Of a stretch of DNA of 62,925 nucleotides, positions 50,556 to 60,400 are shown in pieces (within the stretch, counting starts at the first letter, position 1; each line of letters begins with the position of its first letter). The position numbers and the translations under genes are program-made. Under the pieces are notes generated by a model, which saw only the letters and a list, made by a program, of their open reading frames with translations, was not told the origin of the DNA and ran no database searches. Source of the stretch: [Clostridium] aminophilum (GTDB lineage Bacteria > Bacillota > Clostridia > Lachnospirales > Lachnospiraceae); NCBI RefSeq assembly GCF_900101295.1, contig NZ_FOIL01000011.1, positions 1 to 62,925 on the forward strand, read 5' to 3'.

Positions 50556-52124
50556 TTATGTCTCAATCACCGTATAACTATCACGCTTCTTTTTGGATTC
50601 ATATAACGCCTTGTCGGCAATTCCGATCAGATTATATACCATATCGATCCCAAATGCTCCGCCGAAACTCATCGTGATATGGACTTCCGGCTCTTTCTCA
50701 AACGTGATCTTCTTCACTTCAGACTGCAGATACGAGAGTTTCGCCTCCAGGTCCTTCCTGGTAATATCAAAAAACACCATCATGAACTCGTCGCCGCCAT
50801 AGCGAAGAACGACATCTTCTTTCCGGACAGACCGGTTCAAAAGTTCTGCCACCCTTTGGATGACCTCGTCGCCGCGCTGATGACCGGCCGTGTCATTGAT
50901 CTGTTTGAACAGATCGATGTCAGCCATAACCACGGCATGACACGGTTTACCGATCACTTTCTCATCCAGGAATCTCCGGTTTCGCACTCGGGACAGGGAG
51001 TCGAAATAAATCTCCGCCTCGAAATCGGAAATCTTCTTCTGCTGGGCGAGTTTCTGAAGTTTTACATCTGTAGTATCGATGCAGCCATATACGATATGGG
51101 TGATATTTCCCGCCTCATCCCGGTCGCCGACCATAAAAATCCCCTCAAACCAGCGGTGAGCGCTCTCACTGTAAAACTCCATACTGGTTGAACCGTTCTC
51201 CTCGATGGCTGAAAGAATCATTTTCAGGTTCAGCCACTCGTGCAGGCTTGTCCGGAAATGCTCCGCCACGGTTGTGTCAATATTGTTTCTGAGAAACTGA
51301 AAGGCATCCGGATCCTTCGGAGCCATCTCCACATATTCATTGGTGCTGATCACACGGTAACTCATATCCCGTACATCGATAAACAGGGAAAAATTGAACA
51401 CTTTACCGATCGCCTCAATGATCTTTATATGTTCCTTCAGTTCCTGCTGCGCGGTGATATCCCGATAGCAGCCCATATAGATCTCCAGCGATCCGTCATC
51501 CGGACGCCGAATGAAACGACCGGCTCCGGTAATCCAAATAATGGTGCCGTCTTTTTTCAGCATCCGATAGGTGGCGTGCGTAATCTCCGGAAGCTCCCGG
51601 TGAACATGAATGGAATCCCAGAAAAGCTTCACGATCGCATCTCTTTCCTCCGGGACAAGCGTCTTCACCCAACTGTCAAATTCATCGGGAAGATCCTCCA
51701 CCCCGTTATACCCCAACATCTTCCGGGTTTCATCATTGAACTCAAAGCTGAGCAGATTCTCGTCCCAGTCAAAGGTGCAGAAAAACATCCCCGCTTTCAG
51801 TCCCTTGGCAAACATTTCCTCCCGAAACCGGGCAATACGGTATTTGCTGTTTGCCTCTGCAATTCTGCGGTTGCATTCTCTAAGAAGATCATGCTGATTT
51901 TCCGGATAGGCGGACAGATCAAATAACGGAGACGCATCCTCAACGTCAATCGGCAGCTCCGTTTCAAACTGACCAACTCCATTTTCAAGACTTTCTGCTA
52001 CTGTTTTGCTGTCAATATCTGCTCCTGCTTTTTGGAAAATGCTGCTCTCCGGATATTCCGAAGCCGCACTGCGCCCGATCATCCGCCTTCTGTTCTCAAA
52101 AAATACCGGCGTGCTTCTCTCCAT
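50556..52124 (-). CDS. PAS-containing diguanylate cyclase (GGDEF)
   Basis: 522 residues, soluble. A PAS/PAC domain covers ~105-235 (SFEFNDETRKMLGYNGVED, closing IYMGCYRDITAQ) and a second PAS-like region ~240-355. The GGDEF domain has the active site LRYGGDEFMMV (~455). The inhibitory I-site is kept: RKED five residues before GGDEF, unlike the cyclase at 27617. It should make c-di-GMP in response to a cytosolic signal and be product-inhibited. The start is uncertain; an ATG at residue 15 has AGAAGG close by. Confidence 0.9.
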   Translation of the reverse strand: MERSTPVFFENRRRMIGRSAASEYPESSIFQKAGADIDSKTVAESLENGVGQFETELPIDVEDASPLFDLSAYPENQHDLLRECNRRIAEANSKYRIARFREEMFAKGLKAGMFFCTFDWDENLLSFEFNDETRKMLGYNGVEDLPDEFDSWVKTLVPEERDAIVKLFWDSIHVHRELPEITHATYRMLKKDGTIIWITGAGRFIRRPDDGSLEIYMGCYRDITAQQELKEHIKIIEAIGKVFNFSLFIDVRDMSYRVISTNEYVEMAPKDPDAFQFLRNNIDTTVAEHFRTSLHEWLNLKMILSAIEENGSTSMEFYSESAHRWFEGIFMVGDRDEAGNITHIVYGCIDTTDVKLQKLAQQKKISDFEAEIYFDSLSRVRNRRFLDEKVIGKPCHAVVMADIDLFKQINDTAGHQRGDEVIQRVAELLNRSVRKEDVVLRYGGDEFMMVFFDITRKDLEAKLSYLQSEVKKITFEKEPEVHITMSFGGAFGIDMVYNLIGIADKALYESKKKRDSYTVIET

Positions 52125-52271
52125 CCACTGCCAATTGCCGTTTCATGCCATGAAATGCAATTTAATTTTTGTATACTTCCATAATATTGTAACAGTTTTC
52201 AGGTTAAAATGTTATAATTTCTTTTTCTTTCCTTATCCTTATGATGTTACCTTCCATATTTTTGTCCTCCA

Positions 52272-52307
52272 GGCTCAAGCAGACAAGCTTGCTTGTCTAT
52301 TTGAGCC
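52272..52307. repeat. Inverted repeat downstream of the cysteine desulfidase gene
   Basis: GGCTCAA-GC-AGACAAGC and GCTTGTCT-AT-TTGAGCC, with two central mismatches and a 2-nt centre. In 52125-52271 I see only an AT-rich stretch. Confidence 0.6.
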
Positions 52308-52314
52308 GTCAATC

Positions 52315-52342
52315 AAAGTTTGAAAGTTTACTTTCAAACTTT
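52315..52342. repeat. Perfect 13-bp palindrome downstream of the cysteine desulfidase gene
   Basis: AAAGTTTGAAAGT-TT-ACTTTCAAACTTT. The centre matches the palindrome at 27597. There is no clear T-run. Confidence 0.65.
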
Positions 52343-52378
52343 ATCATTTCCGCCAATTGTCTGTTTTATTCTATTTTT

Positions 52379-53701
52379 TCACAGGCTGGAATCGACATCC
52401 ACCTTGTCGATCATGACATTCAGGATCTCGTGATCCGTTCCCTTCATGCCGACTTTTCCAACATATCCCATATTCTTGATCGTCTGCTCGACATCTTCTT
52501 CCACCAGGCCCTCTCCGGCCTCAAACTGACGGCCGCCCATACTCATATAGTGTCCCAGAAGTGCCGCGTGAACCGACGCCGCGATCTTTGCCGCACAGCT
52601 GGGCTTTGCGCCGTCGCAGACGATACCGCCGACATTGCAGAGCGCATTGGTAATGGTCTTTCCGATATGGGAGTAATCACCGCCGGACATATAGGTCACG
52701 GCCGCACCGGCACCGCAGGCCGCACTGACCGCGCCGCAGAACGCGCTGAGCGCGCCGATGTAATGCTTGATGTAAATGGATACCAGATTGCTGACCAGAA
52801 GCGAGCGCAGCATTTTGTCATGCGACACATGCCACTCCTTCGCATAGACCACTACCGGCATGGTAACCGTGATGCCCTGGTTTCCGCTTCCCGAATTGAT
52901 CACAACCGGCAGCGGACATCCGCTCATCCGAGCATCCGAACCGGCTGCCGCCATGGCGCAGGCGAGTTCTTTGACATTTCCGCCCCACTGTTCCACGATC
53001 GTTTTTCCGACGCCGGCTCCCCAGGCATTGTCGAGTCCCTCCTGTGCGATCGCGCTGTTAAATGCAATCTGCCGCTCCAGCACCTCTCTCACATCGTCCA
53101 GATCAACGGTATCCGCGTACTCGAGCAGATCCATCAGCGTCATCTTCCGGCGCTCATTGTCCTCTTTCTCTTCCTTAACCTGATCCAGGCTGTGGGACGC
53201 CTCGCCTTCCTGACAGTTTCCGCAGTCTTTTCCGTCTCGCTTCATGACCGCAAGATTGGTATGGCGTTTGCTGATGACAACCTCGGATGTATGATGCTCA
53301 CCGGTGAGAAGAATCTGGATATAGAGGTTCGGAACATTTTCCACCAGAGAGACCTCGCAGATATGTTTTTTGACAATCTCTGCCGTCTTCGCCCGCTCAG
53401 CGTCCGTCACCTTCGCAATCACCTCCAGCGCCTTCTCCGGATCTCCGCCCACGATGCCGAGAAGCGCCGCTGCGTCGATTCCCTTGAGCCCCCCGGAATT
53501 CGGCACCGTCACGCCCTTCACGTTCTTGATCATGTTGCCGGAACAATTGACTGCCACGCGAACCGGATCCTCCCCCAGGATCTTCCGCGCAACCGCTGCT
53601 GCATAAGCGATCGCAATCGGCTCGGTGCAACCCATCGCCGGAATCAGCTCCTCCCTCAGAATCTGTGTATAGTTCTCCATCAATTCTCTCGATAATGCCA
53701 T
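52379..53701 (-). CDS. L-cysteine desulfidase family enzyme (CyuA/YhaM, UPF0597)
   Basis: 440 residues. Fe-S enzyme related to L-serine dehydratase alpha subunits; known members release H2S and pyruvate from L-cysteine. Landmarks: PAMGCTEPIAIAYAAAVAR near the N-terminus, SGCPLPVVINSGSGNQG (~268), and a late CNVGGIVCDGAKPSC with the cluster Cys. An insert of ~20 residues holding CGNCQ lies near 170. It is controlled by its own promoter with an operator over the -10. No transporter gene is adjacent. Confidence 0.92.
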   Translation of the reverse strand: MALSRELMENYTQILREELIPAMGCTEPIAIAYAAAVARKILGEDPVRVAVNCSGNMIKNVKGVTVPNSGGLKGIDAAALLGIVGGDPEKALEVIAKVTDAERAKTAEIVKKHICEVSLVENVPNLYIQILLTGEHHTSEVVISKRHTNLAVMKRDGKDCGNCQEGEASHSLDQVKEEKEDNERRKMTLMDLLEYADTVDLDDVREVLERQIAFNSAIAQEGLDNAWGAGVGKTIVEQWGGNVKELACAMAAAGSDARMSGCPLPVVINSGSGNQGITVTMPVVVYAKEWHVSHDKMLRSLLVSNLVSIYIKHYIGALSAFCGAVSAACGAGAAVTYMSGGDYSHIGKTITNALCNVGGIVCDGAKPSCAAKIAASVHAALLGHYMSMGGRQFEAGEGLVEEDVEQTIKNMGYVGKVGMKGTDHEILNVMIDKVDVDSSL

Positions 53702-53730
53702 CGTACCGCTCCCTTCTTCCGGAAAAAACT

Positions 53731-53763
53731 GATATTATCAGTAGTATTATTACTGATAATATC
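53731..53763. promoter_or_regulatory. Operator-like 13-bp inverted repeat of the cysteine desulfidase gene
   Basis: GATATTATCAGTA, 7 nt, TACTGATAATATC: a perfect dyad. Each half is itself a palindrome (CTGATA-T-TATCAG and CTGATA-A-TATCA). It covers the -10 and the start of transcription, so a repressor would block there. Confidence 0.8.
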
Positions 53764-53784
53764 ACTGTTTCTCCCCAAATACAA
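53756..53784 (-). promoter_or_regulatory. Cysteine desulfidase gene promoter
   Basis: TTGTAT (53779-53784), 17 nt, TATTAT (53756-53761) on the minus strand; leader about 50 nt. Confidence 0.75.
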
Positions 53785-53845
53785 TGTACTCCGGCTTCAA
53801 AGATTTTCAGGAAAGGATGACGCTCTTTCGGTCCGGGATTATCCT

Positions 53846-54724
53846 TCAGGAAACCACCACCGGCTCCGCTCTCTTCAGCATCCCACTCCTTGCCCGCGCT
53901 TCCGTGTCCTCCCGCTCATCATAACCGTCATACGGCGCATTCGGATCATGCGGCTTCTGCTTTTTCAATCCATTGCACACAAGATCGGTATGCGCGAAGA
54001 CATAATCCGGATCGTCCGACCATCCGGTGTGTCCGGTGAGCACCTTTGGAAAAATGTCTCTGCCGCGGAGATTTCGCTCCAATGCCGCAAGGGACTGTAC
54101 CGACAGACGATTGTCTTCGGCAAGACCTCCGATAAAACTGTATCCGCCATCCGGTCCAAACCAGATGGTATCTCCGGTAAACAGATACCGGTCATCGATC
54201 AGATAGACCATATGTCCCCAGGTGTGTCCCGGAACCAGGATCGCCTCCACCCGGATGTCTCCAATATAAAATATCTCGCCGTCTTTTAAGAGCCTCCGCT
54301 CATTATCGCTCACCACCATCGGGAGCTTATAAAGGCCAAAGCATACCTTCCGGCGCACCTCTCCCGTCAGATATCTGTTTTCTGTTTCACTGAGATAGAC
54401 TTTTGCCCTGCGAAAGAGTCCGTCACTGTCGCGCTCCACCGCCCCGACATGATCCGTGTCCTGATGTGTCAGCAGGATATGCCGGATCGAGGCCGGGTCC
54501 ACATCAATCCATTTCATTTTTTCCGCCAGACGCGGATAACTGTATCCGGCATCGATCATGACGGTCGTTCCGTTCTTCGAATAAAAGAAAATATTCGCGA
54601 TCCATTCCCGGACACAGGACACATGCTCGTCGATCTTTCCGGTATTCAGTGGTTTAAAGATCTCTTTTCCACGGTACCCCCACGACATGACTACGCGCTG
54701 AAAATTGGATGCTCTTCTGGACAT
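53846..54724 (-). CDS. MBL-fold metallo-hydrolase
   Basis: 292 residues. Metal-binding loop LLTHQDTDHVG, where the usual HxHxDH reads HxDxDH. Further ligands are VPGHTWGHM, FTGDTIWFG and LTGHTGWSDD. The unusual Asp at the second ligand may change metal preference. Substrate unknown; lactonase, glyoxalase and beta-lactamase members share this fold. GGGAGGA lies before the ATG. It is a single gene with its own promoter. Confidence 0.88.
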   Translation of the reverse strand: MSRRASNFQRVVMSWGYRGKEIFKPLNTGKIDEHVSCVREWIANIFFYSKNGTTVMIDAGYSYPRLAEKMKWIDVDPASIRHILLTHQDTDHVGAVERDSDGLFRRAKVYLSETENRYLTGEVRRKVCFGLYKLPMVVSDNERRLLKDGEIFYIGDIRVEAILVPGHTWGHMVYLIDDRYLFTGDTIWFGPDGGYSFIGGLAEDNRLSVQSLAALERNLRGRDIFPKVLTGHTGWSDDPDYVFAHTDLVCNGLKKQKPHDPNAPYDGYDEREDTEARARSGMLKRAEPVVVS

Positions 54725-54755
54725 CGCTCATTCCTCCCACATACAGATCATTTTT

Positions 54756-54778
54756 TAGATTAGCCAAAATTAGCTAAC
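54756..54778. promoter_or_regulatory. Operator-like repeats before the MBL gene
   Basis: On the minus strand GTTAGCTAATTTTGGCTAATC: two AGCTAAT/GGCTAAT copies 11-12 bp apart, one of them in the palindrome TTAGCTAA. Just after the -10 of the MBL promoter. Confidence 0.5.
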
Positions 54779-54789
54779 CCTAACCACCT

Positions 54790-54818
54790 GTTATAGTCTC
54801 CTTTTGTCCGGAATGCAA
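54790..54818 (-). promoter_or_regulatory. MBL gene promoter
   Basis: TTGCAT (54813-54818), 17 nt, TATAAC (54790-54795) on the minus strand. Confidence 0.65.
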
Positions 54819-54949
54819 GAGAGACAAAGGCCATCTTTCCGCCTGCGCATAAGCGCCAGGGAATATCCCGGGAAACCTTCCTGAATTGTCCTCATTTCCT
54901 GCCGGTTCATCGCATTATTTTCCGAAGAATGTTTTTTTTACGAAGACAG

Positions 54950-54962
54950 TTCATGTTATACT
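54950..54962 (+). promoter_or_regulatory. Extended -10 promoter of the 709-residue lipoprotein gene
   Basis: TTCATGTTATACT, identical to the 13-mers at 48220 and 60998. Leader about 145 nt with no other feature recognised. Confidence 0.55.
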
Positions 54963-55113
54963 TAAAATAACCAAAACTGAATATTATTCCCCTTTTTCTT
55001 CCGTTGAATTCTGCGGTTATTGTTCCTTTGGACATATCATAGACAACTGTGCTTTCGGACATCCGGATATTGTTTTTATGGTTTTAAAAAAATATCGTAT
55101 AAAGGAGGATCTT

Positions 55114-57243
55114 ATGAGAAAACGTTCGATGAAGTATCTGAGTCTTACCGTAGTGTTGTCCCTGCTTATCACCGCCTGCGGCGGTTCCGGCAACAATGCA
55201 TCAAAACCAGACAGTGCAGAGAATACCGGCGCTTCCGGGAGCATTGCCGACCGGCAGGCGGAACCGGAACCCGCTGAGACCGTCACCGTCTCCTCTGAGA
55301 ACCTTACCGCAGACAGCAAAACAGGGGTAAAACTGGAATTATCTCCGCTTCTGTTCGATTATCCGGAAGACGAGGTGGATGTCAGCATCCGGCCCGCCGG
55401 CACGGAGACCGCAGAAAACGGAGACTGGCAGGCAACGACGTATGAAATCAATATCGGGGATACTCACGATCTGGACACCTGGATCGACATCCGCATCCCC
55501 TATGACGGAAAATTCTGCGATCCGGGGGAAGACCCTGCGAAATGTGTCGGAGCCAAATATTTCAATGAATCGACAGGCGAATGGGAGGATGTGCTCTTTG
55601 ACGTGGACGCGGAAGCCGGAGAAGTCGTCATCCACACGGATCATCTGTCCAAATACGGCTGCTTCGAAGTGAAAAATGCAGGGCTTCGCAAAGCCTATAT
55701 CTCGTCCATCGATTCCGAAGGGCTCTATGAGTCACTCTACGGAGGCCATCTGGATGAATCTGCCGCGGCGCTTGCGGAATATGCGGCCAACGGCGCGTCC
55801 AGTGAGAAATGTTTCAAACTCGGCGAAGTCGCCATGACCGACTTCTTCACGGATATCAACAACTCTTTCGCGAAGGTAAATGACGCCGGCACAGCCATGC
55901 AGCTCTCCGACCTTTTCTTCTTCACGGAAAAATATGCAAAACTCAACGAGGGCTTCTGGGATAAGATGGGAAATGTCGGCTTTGCCTTCAGCGCAGTCAA
56001 CCTTGGAATTGAAATCCTCAAAGAAGAAAAAACCCGCGATGACATCCTCACGATCTACAAGGATGCCGGCATGTTTGCCCTCAGCGCCGGCGCGAATACC
56101 GCTCTCGGCATCAGTCTGGTGGGCGTCAGCATGATCGACCGGTCTATCACGGAATTTGCGCAGGCCGCGCAGGGATACAAGGTCGAGCGAATCAACAACC
56201 TGTATCTCTATTACAATGATAAATTCCCCGGCGGCAGGGACTACGGGACCAGCCACGTAGCCAGAAAAACCAAAGAATGGCGGGATATTGTCGCCAAAGC
56301 GGTCGCTGACTCCGAGGGAGACGAAAAACAGTTCAAACAATACCTCGAGGATGAGATCGATTCCTATGCCCGCAAGTTCTTTAAAGAGAGCGATAACGTT
56401 GTCTGGCAGCTGCAGACGGACTTTGCGGAACATTTCTCCGGAGGCCGCGTCGGCAACATCACGAAGGATCAGGAAGAAGAGCTCGTCAAGCAGTACAAGC
56501 AGCGCATGTACCAGCGGCTGTCCAGCGCCATCCTGAAAGAAATGCAGAAGGATTACCAGCGCAGGACGGAACAGCTCCTTCTGGAAAGTATGAACGCAGT
56601 GAAAGCGGAACTGAACCGTACGGTTACCTTCGACATTCACGAAAACATGGAGAACAAGGACGTACCGTCCTTCGGCGGCTACCGCCTCCGCTTTGCAGAA
56701 CTCAGCTCTGCCGCAAGCTCGGAAAAAGCCGTCAGAAGCTGGACGGGAAAGCTGAAAGACGACGGCACCGTCACAACAGAGGCAACGGTGATCGGCTATA
56801 TTATGGCAGGTCTGCCCGATCGGCTGAATGTCTATGAGTCGAACGCCGATATCGACAACGACGAACCAGTCACAAGCGCAATGTTCCATTTCGACTATCC
56901 GACGACGGAAATAGTCATCGACGATAAGGATAACTTTGCCGGCAAATGGTACATCATCGGCAAAAGCGGTGAACCGACCGCCTTTGGTTTTCAGATTGAC
57001 CAGACCGGAGCCAACTCCTACAACCTGGTTGCCTTTGGAAAAGGGACGAACGGCAAGTCCTACCCCGGCACCGTTTCCGAGAAAAGCAGCAGTGTGCTGA
57101 TCATCGACGCGCCGACCAACAAAGGCCCCATCACCATCACACTTACCGACAGCACTCACATGACCATGAGCGGCATCAACGTAATCAGCAATGATAAAGT
57201 TGTGTCCGGAGGAATCTCGTGGGATTGCGTCCTGGGCGACTGA
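55114..57243 (+). CDS. Large lipoprotein of unknown function
   Basis: 709 residues. The signal peptide ends in the lipobox LITAC, so it should be lipid-anchored outside. After a Ser/Glu linker come a beta-rich region (~60-185), a long helical region (~195-500) with two hydrophobic helices (AGMFALSAGANTALGISLVG), and a C-terminal beta domain (~605-709; FAGKWYIIGKSGEPTAFGFQ). I do not recognise the family. The hydrophobic helices inside an exported protein could insert in a membrane, but that is speculation. The start at 55114 has AAAGGAGG 5-6 nt upstream. The signal peptide DNA and leader resemble those of the lipoprotein at 61084. Confidence 0.75.
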   Translation: MRKRSMKYLSLTVVLSLLITACGGSGNNASKPDSAENTGASGSIADRQAEPEPAETVTVSSENLTADSKTGVKLELSPLLFDYPEDEVDVSIRPAGTETAENGDWQATTYEINIGDTHDLDTWIDIRIPYDGKFCDPGEDPAKCVGAKYFNESTGEWEDVLFDVDAEAGEVVIHTDHLSKYGCFEVKNAGLRKAYISSIDSEGLYESLYGGHLDESAAALAEYAANGASSEKCFKLGEVAMTDFFTDINNSFAKVNDAGTAMQLSDLFFFTEKYAKLNEGFWDKMGNVGFAFSAVNLGIEILKEEKTRDDILTIYKDAGMFALSAGANTALGISLVGVSMIDRSITEFAQAAQGYKVERINNLYLYYNDKFPGGRDYGTSHVARKTKEWRDIVAKAVADSEGDEKQFKQYLEDEIDSYARKFFKESDNVVWQLQTDFAEHFSGGRVGNITKDQEEELVKQYKQRMYQRLSSAILKEMQKDYQRRTEQLLLESMNAVKAELNRTVTFDIHENMENKDVPSFGGYRLRFAELSSAASSEKAVRSWTGKLKDDGTVTTEATVIGYIMAGLPDRLNVYESNADIDNDEPVTSAMFHFDYPTTEIVIDDKDNFAGKWYIIGKSGEPTAFGFQIDQTGANSYNLVAFGKGTNGKSYPGTVSEKSSSVLIIDAPTNKGPITITLTDSTHMTMSGINVISNDKVVSGGISWDCVLGD

Positions 57244-57290
57244 GGTGTGCCTGAGAGGGGACTGAGCGGAACTGAGATGGAATCTTTCCA

Positions 57291-57364
57291 TAATGAAGCA
57301 GATTGACTGCTTCTCACAAAACTGTTGAAGTGAAGCAGCTTGATCGATTCTCATAATGTAATTG
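57291..57364. repeat. Two ~37-bp imperfect tandem repeats after the lipoprotein gene
   Basis: AATGAAGCAGATTGACTGC and AGTGAAGCAGCTTGATCGA begin the two copies; both continue TTCTCA and end TTG. Non-coding. Confidence 0.6.
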
Positions 57365-57372
57365 AAATGCAG

Positions 57373-57416
57373 CAAATCCCGCCCATTCCGGAATAATCCG
57401 GGCCGGGCGGGATTTG
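57373..57416. terminator. Bidirectional terminator between the lipoprotein and HsdR-like genes
   Basis: CAAATCCCGCCC pairs perfectly with GGGCGGGATTTG, with a nested TTCCGG/CCGGGCC stem; the genes converge here. Confidence 0.8.
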
Positions 57417-57496
57417 TTGTTCAGACATCGTTTTCATCCAGCGAACATTACGCGCTTAGTATTCTGTTTTCGAAATCTGTCTTTCGTAATCTGTTT

Positions 57497-60400
57497 TTAC
57501 GCCGTCGCATTGGCATTGATCGAGTCAATCACTTTCCGGATGGATCCCCATACCGACAGATCCGTAAAGATATCCACCACGCTTCCGCGATCGGTAAACG
57601 GAGAATCCTGAAGGACCGACAGATCGGTCATCATTCCATTATGGACAATGTACTCGACAATCTGATTCACAAAATAAATCTGCCGGCTGTCCATTTTCGC
57701 TCCGTCCAAAAACTCTGAAAATGCTTCCTTCGCCGCATTCATGTCAAGACCGACGATACTGCGGACAAACTCTCCGAGCGGCTTCTGGCCGTACTCCTTC
57801 TCATAATCCGCCTTCGTCCCGATTTCCTTCCACAAAATCGCCTCCAGCGATTCAATGTCCGTATGCGTCAGCGGCTTATTCGTCCGTAGCTTCGCGATGA
57901 CGAGATTGTCCTGGTGCTGACGGATGTAAAACTCTGCTTTCGCCTTGTAATTCTTCAGTTCATCATTATCCAACTCCGATTCATTCCACTGTGTGTCCAG
58001 AATATCATCCGTAAAATCCGTGTCGTACCGCATTTTATGCTTTGGCATATACTTCATCAGATTCCGGAGTTTATCGCGGATAAACTCAAAGTCATCCACT
58101 CCCGCCCGATCCACATAGTCGGTCTGAAGAATCCGGTTGATGAGGTCTTTCTGCTCCGAAATCTCCGGTATATTGGCAACAGATGCAATGCCGGCAACCT
58201 TGCTCAAAAGGTCCGTCTTCAGCCGGCCAAAGTTCTTACCGGCCAGCTTCGCCAGTTCCAGCCCATAGATCAGCGCATCAAACCGGACTGCCGATGCCTC
58301 ATCGCTGTCCGGCTGGATCAGCGGCGCGACCTCCGTCTTCACCAGAACCGTGTCCTCAAAGGAAAGTGCCTGATAATTCTCTTCCGATGAGAACTGATCT
58401 ACATACCGGATGTGCTGTCTGACAGCAAAATTTTCCCGTTCCAGTTCCCGGACCTTGCCCGCCATATGTTCTACCAGCTGCTTTCGATAGGCGATCAGGC
58501 GGTCCACCTGATACTGAATATCCTGCAATTTAAAGGCAATCTGGAACTCGAGATTAAAGATCGCCCCCTGCAGAGGCAGGATGTTCGACGTCGGGCGTCC
58601 CTTCTCCATCCGGAAGAATTCAAAGTTTCCGCAGAAATCAAAAATATAGAATTTCGACTTATCCTCGCCATCCATGAGACCGGGGCAAAGTCTTGTTCCG
58701 CGTCCGATCATCTGCCAAAACTTTGCCTTACTCATCACCTTCTTAAAAAACACAAGGTTCAACACTTCCGGAACGTCGATACCGGTATCCAGCATATCCA
58801 CCGAAATCGCGATCTGCGGGAGTTTATCGGCTTCCGAAAACTCATCGATGGCACTCTGGGCATAAGTCATATAGTTATCAATGACTTTCGCATAGGGCTG
58901 ACCATTTGCGCCCTTCGCCAGATTTGGATATTCCTTGTTGAAGACTTCGAGGATCTTCTCCGCATGAGAGTGGTTTTTGGCAAAGATAATTGTCTTACCG
59001 ATCTTCTCACCGTAGTGAATCTTTAAGCCGTCCCGCATGACGATATGAAGGACCTGGCGAATGGTGTCATCATTGAAAAGCCAGGTATTGAGAGCGGAGG
59101 AACTGATTTTCTCCGGCATTTCCCCGTTTTCATCTTCAAAGGTGTCCTCGTAGGCGGCTTTCTCTTCTTCCGAAAGCTCCGCGTAGGTGATTCCCTGCTC
59201 GATGAATTTCAGCTTTGTCTCCACAGACATATAATCCACCAGATAGCCGTCCTTTACTGCCTGGGCAAGATCATATCCATACGTCGGAATTCCATCGTTC
59301 AATTCAAAGATCTGATAAGTATTCTTATCGATCTCATCTTTCGGCGTTGCCGTCAGTCCGACTAACGGCGCGTCAAAGTAGGTAAAGATATCCTTGTACT
59401 TGTTATAGATCGAGCGGTGGGCCTCATCACAGATGACAAGGTCGAAATGTCCGCAGGTAAAGAGTTTCCCCTTTTCATCCTTAAGCGTGTCAATACATCC
59501 GATCATCGTCTGATAGGTAGAAAAAATACAGTGGGAGTTCACCCGCTCCTTATCCTCACAAAGATTCGTGCAGGACAGGTCTTGCAGAAGATTGGTGAAA
59601 TTCCGTTTCGCCTGTGTCACAAGAGAATTCCGGTCCGCGAGGAACAGAATATTCTTCACCCATCCGGCTTCCAAAAGGACCTTGCAGAGTGCGATCACGG
59701 TTCTGGTCTTTCCCGACCCTGTCGCCATGACAAGAAGCGCTTTGCGGCGGTTTTTCTCATCAAAACTGTCGCAGACCGCCTTGATGGCAGCTTCCTGATA
59801 ATACCGTCCGGCTATCTTCTTATCCACCGTCACATGCTTCAGGCTGGTTCTCATCTTCTGAAGATTAAAAAGCTTCTCCAGATCCCGTTTGGAATAAATG
59901 CCGGCGACTTTCCGTTCCGGATACTGATTATCGATGATCCTCGTATCGAATCCATTGGTGAGAAATGTCACCGGTCGCCGACCATATTGCTTTTCCAGAA
60001 TATCCGCGTAATGCTTCGCCTGCTGCCGTCCTTTTCCCGGATCAAAGCAGGTTTTCTTTGCCTCGATCACCGCCAGCGGCTTATGGGAATCGTCATAGAG
60101 AACGTAATCCGCATATCCCACTTCCGATTTATTCGGCATTCCTGGAAGTTCGACTTCATTGAGCCAGTCTTTTCCTTCGGTCCATCCGGCATCCATAAGA
60201 AGGGAGTCGATATAGATTTTTCTCGTCTTGTATTCTGAGAGATCGATGGGTTTGGAAACGTACGTCTCCTGTTTTTCCTGACGGCGCTCGGATAATTCTT
60301 TCTTCAGCGCCTCATTTTCTTCCCGGAGTTTTTGTAAATCCAGCTCTTTTCTGGCCGAGTTCTCAATCTCTTTTTGAAGCTCATTCTGTACTGCTTCCGC

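Noticed and set aside
54886-55113. N-terminal extension of the 709-residue lipoprotein
   Set aside because: It would place the signal peptide and lipobox inside the protein and cover the promoter; the ATG at 55114 has AAAGGAGG.
55732-57375. 547-codon minus-strand frame over the 709-residue lipoprotein gene
   Set aside because: The plus strand has a Shine-Dalgarno, a lipobox and plausible composition; the minus frame has no ribosome site and runs over the terminator.
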